Origin: Torreya grandis
Taxonomy: Eukaryota > Streptophyta > Pinopsida > Cupressales > Taxaceae
Reading direction: 5' to 3'
Length of the DNA: 64,000 bases
NCBI GenBank assembly: GCA_037957365.1
Contig: JARHVA010000315.1
Span: 2,274,001-2,338,000 of the forward strand
Positions 1-13,129 of the stretch are shown one piece after another. Position 1 is the stretch's first letter, and each line of letters begins with the position of its first letter. Below the pieces are notes generated by a model, which saw only the letters and a program-made list of their open reading frames with translations, had not been told where the DNA came from and ran no database searches. The position numbers and the translations under genes are program-made.

Positions 1-1349
1 GAGCAAATAGTAGGATGTAGTGGTTGTAAAAAGGACTAGAACTTTTTACAACTAGCCAATGCTATAATCACCAAATTTTTATGCTTGTCTTTTACATTGT
101 TTGACGTGAAAGTCATTATGCAATTGATTTTCCTAAAAATGTTTGAAAGCTTGATAGTTTAGTCAACCCCACATTGCCATACCCTTGCTAAGATTTGGAC
201 GATTATACTTAGTATATTTTGATCTTTTTGCTTGCTATGTTTTGAGACTAAAACTTGTTTGTTTATTCATAAAGCCATGTCAAAACCAATTTATCTATAC
301 GTCACTTTTTTGTCTAAAGATGCATTATGCTGGTCATTTTGCACCACACTTGTGCCTTGAATTTTTTTTTGCTAAAATTGTTTGTATGTATGTCATTTGA
401 GTTTTGGAGGGTAGTGTTATGCTGCCCAAATCATGTCAAAACCATTGTGCCTTTGAGTCTTCGAACATAACATAGATCACATCATTCAAGCATGCTTATG
501 TTGTTACGCTATTCAATTTGTTTTAAGACTTGTTTATCATTGTGTCAAAAACCATTTGTTTCAATCCATGTCATGTATACCATTTAGACCTTTGTCTTGT
601 GTCATCATGTTGTCCAATCTTGTGTAGCTTGTTTGGTCAAATCCTAGTTTTCAACATTGAGTTTTCAATTAGCCTTGTCAAGTTTGGATTCAAACATTGA
701 TTGATTTCTGTTTAGGCCTTAATTGTGGGGTTGATACATATATCTTTCTCTTTTGGGTTACATAACTTCGGTTAATTGATTACCCAAATTTGAAAACTAT
801 TGATGGTTTATTTGTTTAATACCTATCATTATCATTGTTTGTACCTTTATTTGTGAAAACATAGTCTTTCTTCAATGAGCCTTTTGTTTTATGCCTTATG
901 CTAACTGATCATGTTTATGTTTGATTTTGTGTGTCAGGTTTATGTCAAAGTTGTTTCCAAAACTTGTTAGATTAAATCAAATCACATGATACCTTTGTTT
1001 CAAGTCTAGCTTTTGAAACCAATTTGCCAAAAGTCTTAGCATATGCCTATTTATTTGAGCCTAGCTTTTGACTCTATGTTTGGACAAAATATCTAGTACC
1101 TCAACTTTTCCCTTTCCTAGTTTAGACCTTGTTTGGAACACTTTGACCTAGACCTTTGACATGTCAATTTTATTCATACGCTTAGCCTTTTGTGCATATG
1201 ACATTAGATATTAGACATTTGATATTAGACTATTTTATGCCAAGTCTTAGCACAAATCATTTTGGAGATACAACTTCACTTTCAAACCATATTGGAGATA
1301 TAGCTCCACCCCTTCGACCAAGTTAGACCAAGTTTGAACCATTTATCCT
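1..1349. other. No gene seen; A+T-rich repeat-like DNA
   Basis: No reading frame with recognisable homology on either strand. A short imperfect duplication (TTGGAGATA.A.CT.CAC, at about 1,262 and 1,292) precedes the long degenerate frame that follows. It probably belongs to the same element. Confidence 0.5.
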
Positions 1350-3698
1350 TTGAACATAGTTTTTTTAGAGTTTGTAGAACTAAGCCTTTTTATTTTCAGA
1401 GCTTTCATCATTTATGTAGATATGTCTAGCTACACCTATGGTGGAGTCACGTATAATCCAAATTATGATAGAATGGTTACACAAAATGATTTTTATGACT
1501 TTAGTCAATACCCTAACGATAATAATATGGTTTGTGAGACAGATTTCTATCCACCTCATAATAATCATTCATGAGAACAAAGTCATGAACCAGCTCATGA
1601 TCCAACTTGAGACCTTGATTTATATGAAGAGGCTTATGAGGAGGAATTTGAAGACCCAACTATAGATAATGTTGTTTGGGATACAGATCCATGCGCTCTT
1701 TACAATAATCAGTACGTGGAACACAGTCAAGAACTAGCTTATGAGCCAACTCACAATTGGGATGATATGGTTTATGAGAAAGACTTGGATGCTTTGACTT
1801 ATGCAAGTAATCAGGCTCCACCACATCATACCATTTCTATTCCAAGACCACAATGTCGCACCATTCCCATACCAAGACCTCATCCTTTGGCTTCTGTGAG
1901 TAATCAGGCTCCATAATGCCAAACCATTTCTATACCAAGACCTCATCCTTTGGCTTGTGCAAGTAATGAAGCTCCACAATGCTCCTTCATCATTCCAAGA
2001 CCTAGTCATTTGGCTTGTGCGGGCAATCAAGTTCCACAACACCCTATCGTCACAATTTTAGGACTTCATCTTTTGGCTTGTGTGAGCAATCATGCTCCCC
2101 AAGGCCCTACCATTATCCAACCACAAGTCATTCTTCATTCAGTACCAATCCCATCCAAACCTCAACTGATCCAATCATTCAAAGACCAAGTTGTGTTCAA
2201 AATTGGTATTTTCCAACTCATTGGAAACCAAAGTCAAGACAACTAACCAATCCAATATGTTTTTGTTGAACCAACCACTTATGATAAATCAACCTATGAT
2301 GAATCACCTATTGATCCTATACTAGTTGTCAAGGAATCTCACACTGACGAGTCAGTCTTTGTCGAGTCACTTCTTAATGATGATAATTGCCTTTGGGTAA
2401 ATCATTACCTCAACCATGTGCCTATTTTTCAAGAGCCTCCTATTGACAAGTCAGTCTCTGAGGAGTTGTCTCTTGACCTTTTTCCCATCTTAGAGGAGTT
2501 TCACTCTGACAAACTAGTTTTTATGGAGCCCATTATGTCATCACAAGCCGTTACTTGTCCAAAACCAAATATTTAACAAAACATCATTATAATAGAGTAT
2601 TTGTTAGATGAAGAATCAGAGTTAGAGTTAGGTTCTATTCTTGAACCAACATTAGATTTACCATCAGAATCTAAATCAACATCAATCTCAACATCGGATT
2701 CAAATTCCCTTGAGTTAGAATCAGATTTAGAAGAAGAATGTGTTCATGTTTGTTACAACATTGGTTACGCATGCTTTACAGATCAATTTGAATACATTTG
2801 TGATCCTTTTGAAAAAAATTAGGATGAGTACTTTAGCTTCAACATAAGTTATCCTAGTATCTTCTACGAGGATTATGTAGCCTCTTCCCATTCTATTACC
2901 ATTCCATAGGCCATTACCATCAACCAAAATAGACATATCATTGACATTCCATCTCCCACAAGTGTCGATTGGGATCGATAGAATCACACTTTGTTGAATT
3001 GAATCCATGGAGACATAACAGTTGAAGAAGAGCAAGGAGGCCAAGACCACATTCATATAGCAGAAGAACACTCTCCTAGTGAAACCTTTTTAGAGGTGCT
3101 AGAGGACAATCAAAGTCAAAACTCAACATTTTCTAGTGACACTTTTTTTAAAGCACTAGAAGACAATCAAAGTCAAAAGTAAACATTCCTTAGTGAAACC
3201 TTCTCGAAGGTGCTATGAGACAATCAAGATAACTTCATTGATGAAAACCTCTTTGAGCCACCAATAACTAAGCACAAAAGTTCTTCACTACTTGATGAAG
3301 ACAAAATCAAAGATCAAATCAAAATAGCTTCCAATCTACTGCCTAATCAGATGGTAGCTACTCTCAAGATCAAACAATAAAAAAATATGATGGTCCTATC
3401 AAGAGAACAAGTCTTCAACCTTGTCACAACCAAAATTATGTCAAATCTGGCATTAGCAACATTACGTGTGATTGAAAGTCCTGATCTTCATTTATTTCCC
3501 CACCATTATACATTCTATTATCATCTGCCATTCCATTTCATAATCAAACCTACCAAACATTATTTGTCCTTGTTTACCATCTATGGCCACACTTTCCTTT
3601 GTAAAGGCTACAAAGATACCTTGTCTCGATGCTTAAAGGAATCAGAATCAATGACCAATGAAGATCACAACATTCTTAGAATCATATTTTGCAGGTAG
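1350..3698 (+). pseudogene. Long degenerate reading frame with in-frame repeats, probably an extra ORF of a gypsy element
   Basis: One frame stays coding-like for about 780 codons with roughly a dozen stops and no evident frameshift. Composition is Pro/Ser/Glu/Asp-rich and not domain-like. Two in-frame repeat arrays are visible: 20-21-residue units of type PRPHPLACASNQAPQ (about 1,800-2,115), and units of type SETFLEVLEDNQSQ (about 3,075-3,225). Several stops look like CAA to TAA or CGA to TGA changes; at 1,914, for instance, sister repeat units have CAA. I do not recognise the product. The downstream purine tract and LTR start at 5,973 suggest a non-canonical ORF of an LTR retrotransposon. 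Confidence 0.6.
1797..2115 (+). repeat. In-frame 60-63-bp tandem repeats
   Basis: CCAAGACC starts units at 1842(variant), 1872, 1935 and 1995, with a weaker unit near 2,055; spacing is 63, 60 and 60 bp. Each encodes a variant of IPRPHPLACASNQAPQ. Confidence 0.8.
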
Positions 3699-5960
3699 TT
3701 CTTGACAGAGCAACTATTCAGACGAGGTGTGGGCTAGCAATTAACATGATTGATTATTCTATTTGTATCATTTGTTGATTAGGCAGTGCATCTATATCTC
3801 AGTAGGAACAATAGAATCATATGTCATTTATCATACCCAGGCCAAAAACATGTACCATACCATTTCACATTGCCATGCCATTGCCATTGTTACATATGCT
3901 TATTTGCCATTATCACAGATCCTGCCATTTACCCCATCACTTGGGGGCAACCCTCCTACCATTTTAACCCAATTATCAAACCATCATATCCTACACAACA
4001 CCATATCATCCTATCATTCCATTCTTATCTAGACCAAAGCCTATTTTAAGTCATCCTACCCAATCTTGTTTTGATCTTTGTTCATTTGGTTCTTCCCACA
4101 CCTTTTGTGAAAGGATTTTGATCAAGTTTCAACAAATCAATCAAATTTGTGTTTAAATGACAGTCTATAAAAGTAGTGTGACAATTGATCTGGCAAGATA
4201 TATTTTATTTTCCATCATGTATCAAGCTTGTTTATGTGATCTTGATTATAACTTCCTATGGGCAAATTAGTGTTTCATCAGTCTTACTACTAATTATAAT
4301 CATTTATGGGCAAATTAGTATCATTGATCTATGCCATTGTATCCTAGTTATAACCGCCTATGGGAAAACTAAGGGCAATACTTGTTTATCATGCATTGCC
4401 ACATCACCTTACCATTACTATTTTATTTTGACTGGCTATTTGGCATATTTGAGAACTTGTTGGGACCTAGTTGGTTTTTCCCCACCTTTTGTGTGGATTG
4501 AATTACTATGACTTGAGGTCATTTTAGGACTATGTGGGTCATGCTCAATTCATGTTGAGGTCACCTAAGTCCCCCTTTCCATACGCTATCACCATTTTAT
4601 GAGCAACCTAAGCCAAACGCTCTCACCATTTTGTGAGGTGATATCTTGTCATTCTCTAATGTGTTAAGATACCTCAAAATGCCAAAAATATTAATAATAT
4701 TTCAAAATTCAAAAACATTTGTCCAGTCTAAGCCTAGCCAGTTATCCTTGATCTACCTTACTGGGGCATTATCATTGTTAGGATGTTTTTTTTTGCTTTT
4801 ATTTTTAGGCTTTTTGTTTGTTTGTTTATTTTAAGTTGTTTGTTTGTTTTTTTTGTTTGTTTGTTTGTTTATTTATTCGCTTGCCTATTTGTTTGCTTTC
4901 AGCACTGTTACCTTGAATCAATATTATGTGTTCATTGGGTGATTCCTTGCACACATTATTCTTGAATCCATCCATATTTATATGTCAACATTGTCATCAT
5001 GGTTTTTATCATTAGTGCATTATTTTCACTAGGAGAGTGTTCTTATCTATATTTGTTTATCTATTTGTTTGCTTTCAGCACTGTTGTCTTGACTCAGTCT
5101 ATATGTGTTCATTGAGTGATTCCTTACACACATTATTCTTGAGTCTATCCATATTCATATGTCAACATTATCATCATGATTTTTATCATTGGTGCATCAT
5201 TTTCAAGTGTTTATTGGATCGAGAGTCAGTCTTTATGCATATTTTGGTCAATTCTTCATGGTGTTCTATCATGATGCCTACCATCATATGCTATAGCAAA
5301 AATTAGCTTCAAGAAGGTCTAAAATCAATGGAGTTATAGACATTTCTCCTTGGCACCTTGGCAAATCCTCCCATCCCACCCTTGATCAAATTAACTCATT
5401 AACCATTCTAGTTGTATCATTGCTAATCAAGATGAGCATCTCCTTGTTGGTAGGTACAATTAAATTATTCAAACTGATCAATCTTATTCCTCTATCCATC
5501 TCTTTCATCACTTTTTACCCACTCATCTTTAATATATATTCCAAATTATATCTTTTAGTTATGCTTGCTAATCATCCCTAACTAGGGTACCATCAATTTT
5601 ATCTAATCTAGATCCGCTTAATAATTATAACCGTCTATGGGCAAATCATTATTTTGACTTTTATTCTTGATTATAACCACTTTTGAGCAAATCAATATCC
5701 TTTTTACATCAATACATGCAATAATTATCTTATTTAGATTAATCTCAACCATAGGTTAATTCCACCTTTCTTCTTGTTTCTTTTTGAGGGACCATCCATC
5801 AACAAATATGATGGCCACTCCCTCAAGGGAGCATCATCATAGGCTTCCCAAAACCCTTTGGAGCTTTGTTCTTAAACCATCATCTTATTTTTGGCATACA
5901 AGCCTTTTCTCATTATTTGAGAATATATTGCTTTGCCTATGGTTTTTAATATCTTCTCAA
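3699..5960. other. Non-coding internal region with short dispersed repeats
   Basis: No protein homology. It contains five copies of a phrase like ATTATAACCGCCTATGGGCAAAT (near 4,246, 4,295, 4,350, 5,620 and 5,669), a (TTTG)n run at about 4,805-4,895, and a 176-bp tandem duplication (4,901 onward, recurring from 5,077). Confidence 0.65.
4901..5250. repeat. 176-bp tandem duplication
   Basis: AGCACTGTTACCTTGA at 4901 recurs as AGCACTGTTGTCTTGA at 5077. Both copies share TGTGTTCATTG.GTGATTCCTT, the TATGTCAACATT.TCATCATG block, and the end TTTTTATCATT.GTGCAT. Confidence 0.8.
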
Positions 5961-5985
5961 ACAGGGGCAAATTGTAGACACCTAA
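5961..5985 (+). repeat. Polypurine tract and LTR start of a gypsy-type element
   Basis: ACAGGGGCAAAT followed directly by TGTAGACACCTAAAT (from 5973) looks like the tract-LTR junction of plant Ty3/gypsy elements. I could not fix the far end of the LTR (somewhere beyond 7 kb); the matching 5' LTR would lie left of the window. Confidence 0.5.
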
Positions 5986-8900
5986 ATCTGGCCACCGATA
6001 ACTTCCAACTAGACTTTTGACCAATTTCCATCAAAATACACAATTTGACTTAAAAATACTAAAATGCATTAAAATCTTTGAATCTAACATATTCAAGTAC
6101 CAATTTTGACCAGGGTATCATTAAATAAGGCAATGTAATTTATGGGCCAGCTAACTTTGATCATATCATTTTGAGTCAAAATACCAATTTTGCACCTAGG
6201 TGCTCTGGATTGTTTTTTTCTATCAAATTTCTTATACAAGATATGTGTCTTTGTTATTTTCTATTGAAAACATCCTAAATGGGATAATGGATCCAATGCA
6301 TCTGATATTGAATTTCAATTCTAATCTAGTCAAATTTTGGACTAATAACAAAGCATTATGATCAATTTGAGTAATTTGTGCACAAAGTGCTTAATCATGC
6401 TTAAGAGCTAATTAAACCAAATTAGAACCTAATTAATAATTCCATGGAAACTTGTTGAATACTTATTTTTAGAAATGAATATTGAATATCTGCATCAACA
6501 GGTGACCTTATTTCTTAAAAAGACATCCCTAGGCCATAAATGCCACAAATATCAAAATTCATGTCTCACATGCCTCAGCAATGCCCTCCATGCCTCTTAA
6601 TTTCTCTTTCATCCAAAATATTGATGAACCTATTTATCAATTTTAATTTCATAATTGGATTAATCTTTAGCCACACATCTCAATCCTGAGATGGATGATT
6701 AAAGTTGATTCTAGCCATTTGCAAAAATTTATAAATAGAGAGGCCATGAACATCATTTCTAAGCTATTTTGATGAAAATTTATAATGCACAAATGATTCC
6801 AAAATCCATTTAAATTAGTGTTACCATGCTAAATTGATTCCAAACCAAGCCAATCCAAAGCCAGAAGGTGCCAAAGAGAAGAGGAGATAACCAAGCCTCC
6901 TTTGATGAAGACTTCATGAGCACAAGCTGAGCAAGTCATTACAAAAAAGAATTTTGAAACATCTAACGAAGGGAAAAGAAAGTTTCTTTTACATTTTAGT
7001 TGTATGTTTTATTCATGTTTGTTAACTAAGCTCGTCCTAGTGTCTAAGCCTAGAGATGTTATGCTAGTTAGTGTGTTTCTTTCATTTTATTTTTATTTTA
7101 AGACTAACACGATACTAACCATCCTCTCTAGAGTCAAATTCCTAGCTCACAATAACTATTTGAACATGTATGTGAGGCATTGGATCACTCATGAGATTTT
7201 TAGGGTGAACCTATAGGGGCAGGACTTTCAAACTAATCCTACATCTAGACCTCTCTTAGACCCCGCCTAGCCTAATGAGGTATGACGATCAAATTTTAAG
7301 GAAAGTTTGCATATTTGAGTATTTATAGAGGTAAGATAAGTTTTTTTAGGCATTTTCACAAAGTTTGAGGTCATGGTTTGAAGAAAATTGCATGAAACAT
7401 TATTTTTTGCCTTCTCAAGTTCACAAAATGAGGTCTCAAGAATCGAGAAGCATTTTAAGACATTCATTGGCACGTTTGACCTCTTCATGGGAACCTAAGC
7501 TATTAAGAAGAGATGGGGAAGGATCCTAGTTAAGATCTCTAGGCATTGGTTTTGGATTTAAGGGGTAGACCTTTATGAACAATCATTAACACCAAAACTT
7601 CTATTAAACCTCCCTAAAACCCTAATAAGGACTTGATGTGAAAAATATTGTTCAAATCAGATTAGAATGGACTTAAATGCCTAAACAAGATATTATATCA
7701 TGTATTCAAATATCCTAGGCACCTCTAGGTGGTGGTAGTTAGTCAAAAGAGAGAGAAAATGCACAGTTACAAGCTTATTTATCAAAAAATTATTGTAGCT
7801 CTCAAAATTTGTATTAGTCAAGAAGATAAAATGGATGGAAAAAGAATATAAAGACTCATACTACATGCCTATGATGGTTTCTAGATATGTTACACCCTTC
7901 AAGTGTGCTAAATTGGCCATCCAAGTTAGCCAATTGTAGACAGACCTAATGGTGTGAATAGTGATAAACCTGAGCAGAGATGAGAAGATGGATTTGAGGG
8001 TCTGAGAATGTCATATTGGTGTAACAAAAAGGAATGAAGAGTTTATTTATTACTTTTAATTAATATTCATGCTTGGTATAAGTTTTGGAGGTCAGTGAAT
8101 ATGGTGAAAAAGTTGCACACAAGTTGACATGTCTGGTTCAGATAAAACTATGTGATATTAGGTCAAGAAATTGGTCTACAAGACCAATATTTGCCATTAA
8201 ACCATATGATATTTATACTTTAAGATGGTCTAGTATCTCATAAGACCATTTGCATGCACCAGGAGTCATGGCAAGTATCTACACAGGTGTTGAAATTCTA
8301 AGTCACCATGACTGGTCTTAGAGGTAAATTGGTAGTTCTATGTGAGTGAGCTGTAAAGATGTTCTTGAATCGTTATCTCATGAGTGAAAGTGTTCCAAGA
8401 ATTTGGTGATGACCCTGAGGTCATGTAGAACCTATATACATGTTTTATTTTTCAAAGTTTAGTATCTTAAGAGTGTTTGAGCTTCATTTTTTCAAGACAA
8501 ACTTTTGAGGTACACAGGCCTAATAGGACAGTTGGTCCTAAAGGAGATTTCATGATATGAACGGAAGACACGGGTCTAATAAATTATGGAAGAGGTCAAT
8601 ATAGGTATTTTTATAATTTATTGAATGGTTTTCAGTTGTTGGAGAAGGCTACCTAGGCCCAAGAGATTCAAGCTTTGATGCTAAGAAGATAGACCTAATG
8701 TAATTAGGTCTCCATGAGGCCTAAAGGAGAAATGAGGCCTAATTGAGTTGTTTCAAGCCCAAAGGGGTCCAAAGTTCATTTAAATCTTGTTCATAAGATG
8801 TTCTAAGACTATTCTATGTCCGACCTAAGAGGCTGAAGGTGGGTGGCTGACCAAATGGTGTGTGACCATGAGACTTATATATATACAAGGTAGATTAGGC

Positions 8901-9379
8901 TTAATTGAAAGTAAGGAATTAAAGTGAATAAAATCTTGCTTGGTAGAGAAGAAGGAGGTCTTGAAATGAGACCATAATAGCATAGGAGAGGTTTGGTGAT
9001 CAAAATTCATGAGGTGGCTAAGTTGGTGTTGAGTCACTTAGGAAGTTGGTGCTTCCTTGCAAGTAGGTGCTTATTAAAGCCTAGTCAAGTGGGTGTTTGA
9101 CTTCATTGGGCTTGGCACTCCAATTTGAGTTGATTCTCAACAAAATTTGATCTTTTGATTTATAAGACTATAGTTCATTTACAGATATCACAATGGGTTT
9201 TCTTTCCCTTGAGGGTTTCCCACTCATATGTGTGTTTTCTCGTGTTATGCTCATGTGAATGACTCATTGTGCATTGTTATATCTTTGTATTGCTCTAATA
9301 ATTCAAGGAAAATTAAAATACATGTGAAAAAAAGTTTTTAACATTTATTTACCCCCCCTCTTTTGACCACCTTGATATC
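5986..9379. other. LTR body and unassigned repeat DNA, no gene seen
   Basis: No reading frame with homology. The stretch after 8.8 kb ends in TTTACCCCCCCTCTTTTGACC (about 9,351), which resembles LTR-proximal sequence of plant retroelements, but I found no partner LTR. Confidence 0.45.
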
Positions 9380-11300
9380 TACCTCTGTATCATCTTTTTT
9401 CTGTTGAAATCCCCAATTGTGTGACCGTTGCCCAATCAATCTTCCTTGCTACATTTGTTGTGGATAATGTTGAGGTGATTTTGGAGCCCAATTTGATTTC
9501 TATTGTTGAGGACTCACATTGTTCCATGATGATTGATATTGATATTATGGCAATGATGGTGTCTAGCCAGCCAGACCCTGGTATTGATATTGAGGCAACA
9601 AAGGCATCCATCTGGGACTACCTTATGTTGTATTAGTCATTTCTACCTTGGGGCCTAGAATTCCTTGATTTACTGTGGGTAACCATTGTGTTGTGACTGC
9701 GAAGACATTTTTGGTGATATCTTCTTTTAGTTCCTAAAAAGCTCAATAACTCTTTTCATCATGATTAATCAATTTACAAAAATTATAATATAAACTCTAA
9801 GATTTAAATGTACTATTATAATATATAACATTTTGAGGTTGTGTGCCCTACTATTATACATAGTTCAAATAATTATTTCTTGAGTTTAGTACAATCATTT
9901 CTATGATGCCCTTCTCGACCACACTGTATACACCATAAGCCCAATTTAGGTTTATCGCTTTCATGCATCTCATCCATCCTCTTGAACAAAGCATCTATTT
10001 TTGCCTCCACTTTGGAACTAGCTACTAAAGCATCTCCATAGTCCTCAATTTATTCCACTCGCAGGGCAGTTGCTCGAGCATCAGCTTTAGTCAAGAATTA
10101 GGTGTGTGTAATGGAAAATCTTATTCTAGATCGCAGCCCTTCTACAAACCAGGCAACTTTTTCATTATCATCCATGATAAAATCAATCTTATTCATCACA
10201 TTTGATAATATGCAATCATAATCCCATACGGATTCTCCACTCCATTGTCGAATCTCCTTCATGTCTTGAACAGTCCGACTCAATTAATTTTTTATTTTAA
10301 ATTATGTAATTAGTTGTGTTTTAAATTATTGAAGATCTAGAATATTAACATCTCTTTTGCAAATGAATTCCAAAACTCAACCTACTAAAGCTTCTATGAG
10401 CTCGAACTTCTTTACATCATCATAAATTATTCCCTTAACCTAACATTTCATGTTGCAAGTTAACAAATATTGCTTAGGGTCCGTAGACCAATCATATTTC
10501 TTCAACGCAATAAACATACCTAGATTCAATGCCATCTTTGGTGGGATTGCAATTACTACTATCAATTTTTGTGCTCTAGTGACCATGACTATAAGTTGGT
10601 ATGCACTAGTTACTGCGACTAAAGGGTTCTACACACTAGTTTTGACATGTGTCTCGAAATCAAATTCAACCTCTTCTAGCCTCTTCTTATTTATGGACTT
10701 CTTAGTCTCTACACTAAGTTTACCAAATTTCTAAATGACTCAAACCAACGTCTACCTGTTCCTTCCTTTTCACTTTGTGCTTTTACTAATGATAAAATGG
10801 GTTGGGGGGATGCATGCTCAAGAAATGAATGATCTCTATCCTTGACTTCTTCTATCTATGATCTTGAACTTGTGATACTTCTGCACTTTTGCATAATATC
10901 TCCTTGAAAATATTCTTTCATCGATTCAAACAATATTTTTCTTCTTAACTGTGATCTATTCCTATCTTTAATTGTTCTACTTTTATCCTACTTTCATCTT
11001 CCTCTTCACTCTGCTCCATATCCTTGCTACTCTTAACTCTTTATTATTCCTCCTTGGGCCCTTCTCTTTCTTTCCCTGTATACTCTCTACCTTCTCTGCT
11101 TATAGCATCTTGTGAAGCCTCTCCATGGGCTCCCCTTTCTTTAGCATCCTTTACCTTATTCCTAATCCTACTTGCAATTAAGTCTAGATTATTCAATTTG
11201 TTCCATCCTCTTTATTGTTGTAGTTATTTTTCCAATCCTAAAATCTTCTTCTAACTCTAGCTCTTTTCATCCTCCATATTTTGGGTTCAAGTTTAAGTTC
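9380..11300 (-). pseudogene. Decayed LTR-retrotransposon gag with CCHC zinc knuckle
   Basis: Minus strand: a Lys/Glu-rich N-terminus (pyrimidine-rich plus strand, about 10,980-11,250), then capsid-like text at 10,283-10,098 containing KIDFIMDDNEKVAWFVEGL. An intact zinc knuckle CIQCGREGHHRNDC (C-x2-C-x4-H-x4-C) lies at about 9,898-9,940. A Gln/Pro/Tyr-rich tail follows, with stops (about 9,640-9,400). Typical of a Ty3/gypsy gag; no protease or RT is attached. Confidence 0.75.
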
Positions 11301-13129
11301 ATCTGCTCAACTTTGCATCATTCACTCCTACATTGCACACCACCCCATAATGCCTGAAGTGACTACTCCATATTGGTAGGAGTAGGCACCATGGCCTTTT
11401 CCACAACCAACATCTTAATTAGAGTAGGTAGTTGTTAAATTAACTTTCTACATATTCCTCTAACAAATAGGGCATATGTATGTTCAAAAGCCAAATAGCC
11501 TTGTACAGTAGATTCGATGATATATTCATCAATAGTAGCCTTTATCCAATAGCCTACTGCACAAGTCTAACCAGTATCTAAATTTCATAGGGTTTTTAGC
11601 TTTTCTTCAGACCAAGTTATGAATTATGTCCTTCTTGGTTGAAAATAATAATACTTTAATTTGGATAACCACGCAACTAATAGCTCAAACAATTCAGAGT
11701 AGAAGATTTCATAGATTTGTTTGTAGATATGCTCCTGAAAATTTTCCTTTGCAGTCTTCCCTATTCTTCTCACTTCCTCCTTTACAAAATTTTGAATTCT
11801 TTCATTGAGCCATCTTTTTATCTCTTTGCCTTGCCAACCATCTCAACATATTTCAATAAAAAGCTTCATGCTAACCACACCATCGTTAGTAGAGGTTCTT
11901 TGAAAACTTTTCAGAACATGTTAATATAGGGATAGCTTGTATATGAAATAACAAAAGTAAACATTTGATGGCAATTTAGACTGAATATATTCATTAACAA
12001 ATAAAATAGATAAATGCACAAATAAATGTAGACTTATTAAAATCTAAATATTCTATATCAATTCAGGGAATCAATAGATTAAAGCAAACATAGTACTCAC
12101 TGCACACATAACAATCATAAAAGATATATAGGAAAACCATTTTAAACAATATTTATTAATCTCTATCACATCGAAGCCATATCCAAATACAATTGAACAC
12201 TATATATAGAGTTTTACAAAACGTTGTTTCTTCATATTCCAACCTTTCATCATGCCCAAAAGGAGTGACTCTTTACATTTTGAAGTCTATTAATATGCTT
12301 ACAAAGGTCGAATACATACAAAAATATTATGAAAAATACAAAATAGTGTAAGTTGCACATGTCTCCATGAGATATACTCTATGATTTTGATAGTCGTATT
12401 ATACATTCAACAACGATGCAATTTGATTCAAGTCCATTTATTCATATTAGATTTTGCTAAACCCACATTATCTTGCATGCTCTTTATCCTTCTAGGGTTA
12501 GATCTTGTTTCATGCTTGTGATAGATTTGAATTTGCTTAATGTTTATTGATATGTTTCATCCCCTTTGGTTAGATCTTGATTCACATTGTGTTATATTAT
12601 AATCCATTTATGACTATTCTAGGGTTTATCCTATTTGCATGTTTCTATCTCGCTTTCCTCTAAGCCTTGGGTCATTCTCAAATTTCTAAAATTTTGTTTC
12701 AAAACCCTTGTGTGCTCACAAAAATTGTGCTTGCCTATGTGCCTCTCCTTAGGCATTTTCTTAAAGTTGTATCCTTTAAATCCTAGCCATAAATTCTATA
12801 AAAAATTATAAATCTTGTATTTGTATGTGTAACTTCTCTTTTTATGGATAGGAATATTCTTAAATGTGATTTCATTGTGTCATGCTTTAAGAAAATTATC
12901 TTTACATGGTATATCCGTAGCATGTATATATTATTGTGTATTATGTTGTTCTTATTTTACAAATTGCTAGTATTCGTATGGAGCTTTATGTTTCAAATGG
13001 AAAATCATATAATGTTAAATATTTTCTAATACATCTTATATTTTCATACAATTCTAATAGTGTTTAATGTTTTGTCTTTCTACCCTTGATAATGATATAA
13101 GAGTCCTAGTCTTGTATATAGACATGTCT
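11301..13129. other. No gene seen
   Basis: A+T-rich DNA without recognisable coding homology or strong internal repetition. Confidence 0.5.

Noticed and set aside
1797..2115. Regular spacing considered as a CRISPR-like array
   Set aside because: Units are contiguous in-frame coding repeats without unique spacers, in a plant nuclear context.
9340..9375. ACCCCCCCTCTTTTGACC as a retroelement junction
   Set aside because: Suggestive of LTR-proximal sequence, but no partner LTR, primer-binding site or target duplication could be found.
9421..9636. 71-codon plus-strand frame
   Set aside because: It is the antisense of a decayed Gln/Pro-rich gag tail read on the minus strand.
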